Assembly (NCBI GenBank): GCA_965219015.1
Contig: CBDCNH010000011.1
Coordinates: forward strand, 248,001-312,000
Reading direction: 5' to 3'
DNA: 64,000 bases
Source of the DNA: CBDCNH01 sp965219015
GTDB lineage: Bacteria; Pseudomonadota; Alphaproteobacteria; Rhodobacterales; Rhodobacteraceae
Part shown: one piece after another, positions 10,701 through 19,700 of the stretch
Layout: the number at the start of each line of letters is the position of its first letter
How positions within the stretch are numbered: the stretch's first letter is position 1
Notes under the pieces: model-generated
What the model saw: the letters and a program-made list of their open reading frames with translations, nothing else
Database searches by the model: none
What the model was told of the DNA's origin: nothing
Made by a program: the position numbers and the translations under genes

Positions 10701-13700
10701 AGTCCACGTAGCCGGTGCCTTGGGCGTCGCGGTCGTCGGTCGTCTCGGGGACCACCACCGCGCCTTGCAGCGTGGCGTTCTCCGCCTCGTAGAGCACGTA
10801 GGCGACCCCGCCGACGGTGGCCTCGCCATCGTTCGCAACCGCACCCGGGAAGGTGTAGTCGAGCGAGGTTTCCGCGGTGTTGCCGGTGGCGTCGGTGACG
10901 GTGAGCGACACGCTCACCTCGGTGCCGAGGCCCGAGATGTCCGCCGTGAAGCGGCCGTTCGCGTCCGGCGTCACGTCGACGATCCGAACCCCGTCGTCGA
11001 TGATGACGGTGAGCCCGGTGATGTCGGCGTCGAGCCCCGCGATGGCGAAGACCGTGGCGGCCGGGTTCGAGGCGTCGACCACGCTGATGGCGAGATCGCC
11101 GCCCTCGTCGGCCGTCGTGTCCGGCAGCGTGATGTCGACGGGCTTCACGACCACGCTGTCGATGTTGGGCGCCAGCGCGTCGTTCTGCACGATCGTGATC
11201 GTGTTCGGTCCAGCCGTCAGCGTCAGCGTCACCTCGAAGTCGTTCCAGGTGGTGAAGGAGGCCGTCCGCGTGTCGGCGATCGTCACGGTCTGGCCGTTGA
11301 CGACGAAGGACATCGAGCGCGGCAAGGTCGAGCCGTTCGCCATCCGGAAGTCGAACGTGTAGGTGCCCGCGCCCGGCGCGTCGTAGCTCAGCGTCGCCTT
11401 GGCTTCCGCCGCGCCGTTCGGGTCGAGGTAGCCGAGCCCGTCGTAGTTGTCGTTGAGCCCGTCGCCGTTCTTGTCGTTGCCGCTCGTCGGCTCGTGCGTC
11501 GAGGGCGTGTCGAGGCGGCGGATCACCGAGGCGGCGCTGCCGGTCATCGTCGAGATGACGGTGAACTCGGTCGCGTCGATGAAGGTCGCGTCCGACGTCC
11601 CGAAGCTCACGCTCGCGGTGTCCGACGCGGTGTTGCCGTGCCCGTCCGTGACGGTCAGCACCGCCGGGACCGGCCCGGTGCGGCCCGCGAGGTTGAAGGT
11701 GAACCGCCCGTTCGCGTCGAGCGTCACCGTGGTCGGCGTGCCGCCGTCGAAGGCCACCTTCAGCGCCACGATGTCGGCGTCGAGACCGGTCACGGCGAAG
11801 ACGACCGCGTTCGGGTGGCTCGCGTCGACCACGTCGAGCATCAGGTCGCCGCCCTCGTCGGCCGTGAGGTCCGCGGTGATGCCGCCCGGTGCGGGCGTGA
11901 GGAGGATGATCTTGCTCTCGCCCGTGCTGCGGTTGAGCGTGGAGAGATAGAGCTGCCCCGTGGTGGGGTTCTGGATGATGTCGAGCGGGTCGATGTAGTT
12001 GTCGATGACCGACCCGTCCGGCCGGCGGATCAGCTCGTCGCCGATGATCTTGCCGTCGTCGTCGAGCAGGATGTAGCGCACGTTGTCGCCGACCGAGAAC
12101 TGCGCGAAGACCACCGCCCCCTTGAGGTTCGAGCCGAACGCGGTGCCGGTGTACTCGGTCGCGCCGTTCGGCGACTTGTTGAAGCCGAGCGAATAGGAGT
12201 TGTCGATGTCGTAGTCGGCCTCGGGCAGCGTGCCCGGCTTGTAGTAGGTGTTGCCCCCCACCTCGTTCTTGTCGACGCCCGAGGTCGGGTTGCCGCCGTT
12301 CAGGATGTAATGCCCGGTGCGCGGGTTGGCGTGGCCGTAATAGCCGTCCTTCTGCACCGAGAAGAAGTAGTCCACCTGCTTCGGCACCTCGCCCGTCGAG
12401 GCCTCGTTCTGCGGCGTGTTGGGGTTGTCGGGCGAGTGCCCGCCCGCGGCCGTGCCGTTCGCCGACACGTAGAGATGATCGTTCTGCGTCCACACCAGGT
12501 CGAAGCCGTTGCGGATGCCGACCGCGTAGAGCTTGAGCACGGCATCGGCGGCGAACGGGTTGTACGAGCCGGGATAGGTGCCGTCCGCGTTGAACGCGCT
12601 CTCGGGGTAGTCCGTGAGCGGGTTGTCGGTCAGCGAGATCGGCTCCGTCCGCACGTCGAACCCGCCGGCAGGCGCCTCACGCGTCGGGTCGACCTCGAGC
12701 ACGGCGGCGTTCAGGAGCTTCTCGGGGCGGAAACCCCAGGCGGAGTCCTTCTCGCCCGCCGCCGAGTTCGAGCCTTGCGTGATGTAGAGCAGGTACGCCG
12801 GCTGGCCCGGCTGCCCGGCGTCCGGGTTCGCCCGGAACTCGGCGCTGTTGGTCACGTGGTCGCCGCCCGACCGCGGCAGGCCGGTGATGTAGGTCTCGAC
12901 CGTGGCGTTCTCGAGCGAGCCGCCGGCGCCAAGATGCACCTTGGAGATCTGTCCGCTGAACTCCGGCGTGTTGAACGCCTTGCTCTCGCGCGGCACCGGC
13001 CAGTTGTCGGTGATCCAGATCGTGTTCGGATCCTCGGGATCGAAGGTGATCCCGATGATGCTCCGCCGGCCCTCGCCTTCGGCGGCACCCTGCTGCGACG
13101 TCGGCGCGAACTGCTGGAAGTAGTCGCTGTCGAGCGTTTCCTGGCTCGCCTTGTCGATGGTGCCGTCGGCACGCACGTCGAAGCGGTGGATCTGCCCGGT
13201 GATCGTGGCGACGTAGAGCCGCCCGTCGGGGCCGAACTCGACCGAGGTGTAGCCGCCTGCGCCGTCCGCGAAGCCGTTGATCTGGACGCTGTCGGTGAAG
13301 GCCACCTCGCGCGGCACGTCGGCGGACTTCACGCCGGTGACGAAGGTGGAGGTCAGATCCTGGAACTGCCGCAACGGCGCGTCGGGATCGGAGACCGACC
13401 CGAGGTCGAGCACGTCGACGACCTTGAGCGTGTAGGAGGTGTTGTCCTTGAGGTCCGTCAGCGGCCGGATCGTCATCGAGTCCGCGCCGCCGGTGATCTG
13501 CACGGCGATCGGCACCTCGCGGCCCGTCAGCGTCTCGATCAGCCGGATGTGGTCGGTATGCGCGATGTTCGGCCCGCGGTGGCCTTCGGCCTGCAGGTTG
13601 ACGCCGATCACGAAGCTCGACGTGGGGTCGATGTCCGTGGGCAGCTTGCCGTCCGCGCCGATGGCGATCGTCACCTGCCCGTCCTCGGCCGAGGCCGCGA

Positions 13701-16700
13701 CCGGGTCGATGAACGTGGAATAGTCAAGCTCGGCGTCGCGGTCGTCGCCCGGCGTGAGATCGGGGATCTTCGAGAGCTCGAGGAACTGGATCTCGGTGTT
13801 GTCGCCGCCGATGCTGTCGATGGTGAGCTTGCCGTCGGTGACGTGGACGATCCCCGTCATCAGGCTCGAGCGGAAGCCCGTGCCGTCGAGCGCCGTGTCG
13901 TAGGCGCCCTGGCCCGCGTGGCCCGGCGAGGTGCCGTCGAGCGCTGCGGGCGTGAACGGCGTGCCGAAGCGCTGGCCCTCCACGTTGACCACGTAGTCGC
14001 TGTCGAACTTGCCGGCGGTGTCGCCGATCGAGAGCTTCAGCTCATAGGTGCCGTTCTCGACCGCGAGCTCGAAGGCGCGCTCGTTAGTGGCCGAGGGCGC
14101 GCCGGGGTACTCGAAGTGCAGGTAGGTCTTCTGCAGGTCGTCGGCGCCCGCGACCTCGCCCTTGTAGCGCGCCGAGCCGGTGGGCTGCGCCAGCGGGGTA
14201 TGCGTGACCGTGGTGCCGTCCACGTCGACCCAGCCGTAGGTGAAGCCGTTGCCGCGGTCGCCATACGCGGCGCCCGAGTCCGAGAGATAGCCATCCGGCG
14301 TGTGGTAGCCCGCGGGCGGCGCGAACGCGCCCTGCCCGGGTGCCGCCTCGAAGTTGATCTTCACGACCGGCTCGAACACCTGCGCCGCGTCAGGCGTGCC
14401 GCCGCCGGTCGTGTCGGCCACGAGCGTGATCTGGTCGATGTTCGGGCCGTCGACCGCCCCTGCCGGGATCGCGAGCTTCAGCGTGTTGGCGCCCGCCGCG
14501 AGATCGACATGGACCGTGACGTCGGTCCAGCCCTCCCAGGCGACGCCGCCCACAGGCGCGGCGGTCGGCGCGAAGGCGACGTTGCTCGCAGCCCCTCCGT
14601 TCACCGAGAGCGCCAGCGGACGATCCGCGCTGCCGCCGTTGGCGTAGCGGAACGTCACCGTATAGCTTCCCGCCGCCGGGGCATCGACCGCGACCGAGAT
14701 CGCGTCGCCCGCGTCCTTCCCGAAGTCGATGTAGGCGCCGCCCTGGGCGCCGGCGCGGTAGTTGCCGAACGCATCGGGATGGCTCGCGTCCACGACGCGC
14801 GTGAAGGTGCCGTCGGTCGGTCCGGTGCCGGTATCGAACACCGTCACGGCGCTCGCGTCCTCGGCCTGGATGACGATGGGCGCGTTCGCCGGGGCCGCGA
14901 TGGCGAAGCCCCGCGCCACCGATGCCTCGTTGCCGACCGCGTCGGTGACGATGACCGTCGCCGTCTTGGCCCCGGCGCCGAGGCCGGAGGCGTCGTAGGT
15001 GAAATCGCCGTCGGCATCGACCTTGGCGGTGATGTCGGTGCGCGTCGCGCCGCCGTCGAAGCTGATCTCGACGCGCACGATGTCGGCGTCGATGCCCGAG
15101 AGGTTGAAGTTGACCGAGGCCGCCTGCGCCGGGTTGAGCGTGCCGCTGTCGCCGTCGAGGAAGAGGTTGCCGTCGGCGTCCGCCGTGGTGTCGGCCGCCG
15201 GGATCGGGCCCGTGCCCGCCGCGGTGATCTCGATGCGGTCGAGGTTCGGGCCCGTCACCGCACCCGCCGGGATGGCGAGCGAGATCACGTTCGCGCCCGC
15301 CGCGAGCGTCACGGTCCGCGTCGCGAAGGCCCAGTGGTCGAAGCCCTCCGCGGGCCCGGTCCCGTCGGGGTCGGTCGAGACGAACGGCAGCGTGCCCGCC
15401 GCGGCGCCGTTGACCGCGAGGTCGAGCGGCCGGTCGGTGTTCGAGGCGTAGCGCACGTTGAGGTCGTAGGTGCCTGCCTGCGCCACGTTCACCGTGATCG
15501 CGAGCCGGTCGCCGCCGTCGTTGCCGTAGTCCACGTAGCCCGTGCCGGTGAAGTCCGGCCGCAGCACCGTCGTGCTGCCCGTCTCGGGATGGTCCGCGTC
15601 GCGCACCTGCGTCGATTGCGCGTCGGGCGCCTTGGCGAGCGTGATCGTGCCCGCCTCCGCCTGCACCACGATCGGCGTGAAGGGCGCGCCCTCGCCGACC
15701 GTCACCGTGAAGCCCACCGGCGCCGACGCGAGCGACCCGTCGCTCGCCACCACCTCGAGCGCCAGCGCGCCCGTGTCGAGCCCGGCCGGGATCGTGAGCA
15801 CCGTGCCGGTGAGCACGACGCCCTCGGGCAGCGCCGCACCGCCCGCCGCACGGACCTCGAGCGTCACCGCGTCGCCCTCGGGATCGGCCGCGACGAGGCC
15901 CGACAGATCGACGCTCCCGCCCGCCGCGGGATCGACCGTCACGTCGGCGACGGCACCGGTCAGCACCGGGGCCTCGTTGACGTCGCCGACCGCGAAGGAG
16001 ACCTCGCCCGTCGTCTGCGTCGTGCCGTCGTCCGCCGTCACGGCGAGCGTCACCGTGGGCTCGGTCTCGAAGTCGAGCGCGACCCCGTCGACGAGCTTCA
16101 GCACGCCGCCCACGACCTCGAAGCGCGGGTCGTCGACCGTGAATGTGAGCGCCGTCCCTTCGCCGTCCACCGCCGTCAGCGTCCCGATCGTGGCGCCCGC
16201 CGCGTTCTCCGCGACGGGGACCGCATCGAGCACCGGCGTGCCCGGAGCCTCGTCCACGTCGCTCACCGCGACCGTCACCACCGTGGTGGCCGAGGCCCCC
16301 TTGGCATCCGTCGCCGTCACCGCGACGGGAAGCGTGGCGCCCGCCTCGAAGTCCGCCGCGACGCCGTCCTTGAGCTTCAGCGTCGTGCCGACGATCTCGA
16401 AGAGCGAGTCCGGCGCCACGCTGAAGGTGATCGCGTCGCCCTCGGCGTCCGTCGCCGACAGCACGCCCGCGACCGCGCCGGCCGCGTTCTCCGCGATCCC
16501 GTCGCCCGTGAGCGTGAGGCCCGCCGGCGCCGTGTTCGGCGCGACCGTCCGCGTCAGCACGACCCGGTCGGTCCGCAGCGCATCGCCTCCGCCGACCCCG
16601 CTCAGGACGAGCCTGGTCGACCCGTCGATGTAGACCGCCTGGCCGAAGCTCAGCTCCTTGAGGTTGCCGAGCTGACCGGCGCTGCCGCGCGGCGAACCCG

Positions 16701-19700
16701 GATGCAGGAACACCCCGCCCTCCTCGAAGGTCGCGTTCTCGGCCAGCACCGTGTCGCCGACCTTGAGCGTGAACTTCGCGGAGCCGTCGGTCTCGTCGTA
16801 GACGTCGAGCGCCACGTAGTACCAACCCGGCGCCACGCCGTTGGCGCCAAGCTGCGTCTCCACCAGCGCCGGCTTCGTGCCGTTGACGCGGATCAGCCGG
16901 TCGCCCGATGCGCCCGCCTGGCCGGTGGCGAAGAAGTTCGTCGCCGTCGCGAGGCCGGTGAAGTCCTCCGCCTCGACGATGGTGACGTCGCCCTCGCCCG
17001 GCGCCGTGATGCGGAGATCGACGGTGATCGAGGCCGAGAGCCCGCCCGCGTCGCTCGCGACGACGGTGAAGCTGCCGGTCCCGGCCTCCGTCGGCGTGCC
17101 GCGGATCACGCCCGTGGCGTCGACGCTGAGCCCGGCCGGAAGTCCGTCGGCCGTGAAGGTCAGCGTGTCGCCGTCGCGGTCGCTGAAGGCGCCGGTGAAC
17201 ATCGCGAGGTCGACCGGCGTGATCGCCGTGCCGACCGCGCCGAAGACCGGCTCGAAGGCGGCGTCGGGGTCCGCGACCGGCGCGTCGTTGACGTTCTCGA
17301 CCGTCAGCACGAAGCTGTCGGTCGCCACCGCCTGCCCGTCGCTGCCCGTGACGGTGATCGTGTAGGCGCCGGGGTCGGTGTCGCCGAGGTCGCCCACCAG
17401 CGTGCCGTTCTCGACCGTCAGCGGGAAGTCCGCGACCGGAGTGCCCTCGGCATCCGTCACCGTGAAGCTGTAGCTCAGCACGTCGCCGTTGCCGTCCACG
17501 AACGGCAGGTCGATCTCGACGCTGCCGTGCTCCTGGATCGTCTGGTCCGCGACGCCGCCGCCGACCACCACCGGGGCGACGTTGCCGGGCTCCACCGCGG
17601 CCGCCTCGAAGAGCGACACGCCCGAGAACGTGACCACCCCGCGGCCGTTCGAGAAGTTGTCGTCGTCGGCCACGAGCACGAGCGAGCTGATCGTCTCGCC
17701 CGCGTGCGCGCCGAGGTCGATCACGAAGGTGCGCGTGCCGTCGCCGTTGTCGGTGCCGCCGCCGCGCAGGTCGTTGAGCGGCGCGAAGTCCTGCGAGCCC
17801 GCGAGCTGGTAGATGCTGTGGTCGGCGTCGAAGGGATCGTTGTCGCTGTCGAAGCCGATGCCCACGATCTCCGACAGATGCGCGCCGACCTTGATCGTCA
17901 CCTCGATGCGGCTGTCGCCCGTGAGCGCGTAGCTCTCGCCGAGCGGCACCCGCTTCCAGAGGTTGCCGTCGAGCGTCACCGCGCTGCCGTCGGGCGCCAC
18001 CGTCACGCCGCCGCCCTGCTTCGGGCTGTCCTGGGTCGAGTAGCCCGCGATGGTCGCCGCGTCGAACCTGACCGCGACCGACCGCGGCCCCTCGTCCACG
18101 TCGGTGACGGTGGGCACGAACGCCTCCGCCGTGATCCCGCCCGCGCTCACCGTCACGCTCGGCTGGCTCGCCGCCTCGAAGTCGAGCGCCACGCCGTCGG
18201 CGAGCGCGAGCTGCAGCGCGCCCGGCGTCCCCACGACGCGGAAGAGCGCGGCGTCGGGCCCCGAGAGCGTCACGTCCGCCGGCCCGTAGACCGTGTCCGG
18301 GTCCGCCACCGCGATGTCGGCCACGACCGCGCCCGCCACGTTCTCCGCCGTGGCCACCGCCGTCAGCGTCACCGCCGTCGCCGGCGCGTCGACGTTTTCG
18401 TCCACGTCGGTGACGGTGGGCACGAAGGCCTCCGCCGTGATCCCGCCCGCGCTCACCGTCACGCTCGGCTGGCTCGCCGCCTCGAAGTCGAGCGCCACGC
18501 CGTCGGCGAGCGCGAGCTGCAGCGCGCCCGGCGTCCCCACGACGCGGAAGAGCGCGGCGTCGGGCCCCGAGAGCGTCACGTCCGCCGGCCCGTAGACCGT
18601 GTCCGGGTCCGCCACCGCGATGTCGGCCACGATGGCGCCCGCCACGTTCTCCGCCGTGGCCACCGCCGTCAGCGTCACCGCCGTCGCCGGCGCGTCCACC
18701 GGATCGGTGTCGTCCACGTCCGTCACGGCGACGCTCACGGCCTGCTCGGTCACGGCCCCCTGGCCGTCGGTCGCGGCGACGATCACGTCGTAGCTCGTCT
18801 TGGTCTCGAAGTCCGCCGGCGCCACCAGCGACAGCGCGCCGGTGGCGGTGTCGATCGCGAAGGCCGCCGCGTCGGCGCCGCCCGCGATGGCGTAGGTCGG
18901 TGCCGGTGTGGGCACGCCGTCGGTGGTGTCGTTGTCGAGGTCGCGCGCCGCGACCATGCCCACCTCGGTGGTGTTCTCCTCGATCGTGAAGGACGCGGGC
19001 GAGGTGAAGGCAGGGGCGGCGAAGTTCGGCGTCGCGCCGACGCTCGTCAGCACCAGCGCGTCGAGGTTCGGGCCGGCGGTCTTGCCGGCCGGGATCGCGA
19101 AGCTGAGGTCGTTCGCCCCGGCGTCCAGCGTCACCCGCAGCGTCAGCACGCCCCAGTTGTTGAAGCCCTGCGCGGCGGCTGCGCCGGTGTTCGGGCCGGT
19201 GTTCGGGAACACGGTGAGGGTCGTCGCACCGTTGACCGCGAAGTCGAGCGGGCGCGGCGCGGTGCCCGCGACCTGCGAGGAATAGCGGACATGGAGGTCG
19301 TACTCGCCGGCCTCGGCGACGGTGACGGAGTACGACACCGTGTCGCCGGCATCGTCGCCGAAGTCGATGTAGCCCGTGCCGGCGTAGCCCGCGCGGAGGT
19401 TGAATTCGTCGAGGATCTTGCCCGTGCCCGGCGTCTCGTTGCCGTTCGGCTGCACGTTGGCGACCGTCACGGTGGCGTTGCCGTTGACCGGGGACAGGGC
19501 GATCGTGCCGGACTCGGCCTCGAACACGATAGGCGCGATGGCGGGCGGCGCCGGCGGCGGCGTCACCACGCCCGGCACGGTCAGCGCGAAGGCCTGCGGC
19601 GCCGAGGCGAGCGCGCCGTCGTCGGCCGCGACCTCCAGCGCATAGATGCCGGGTGCGGCATCGGCGGCGACCACGACCGAGCCGCCCGCGAGCGTCACGC

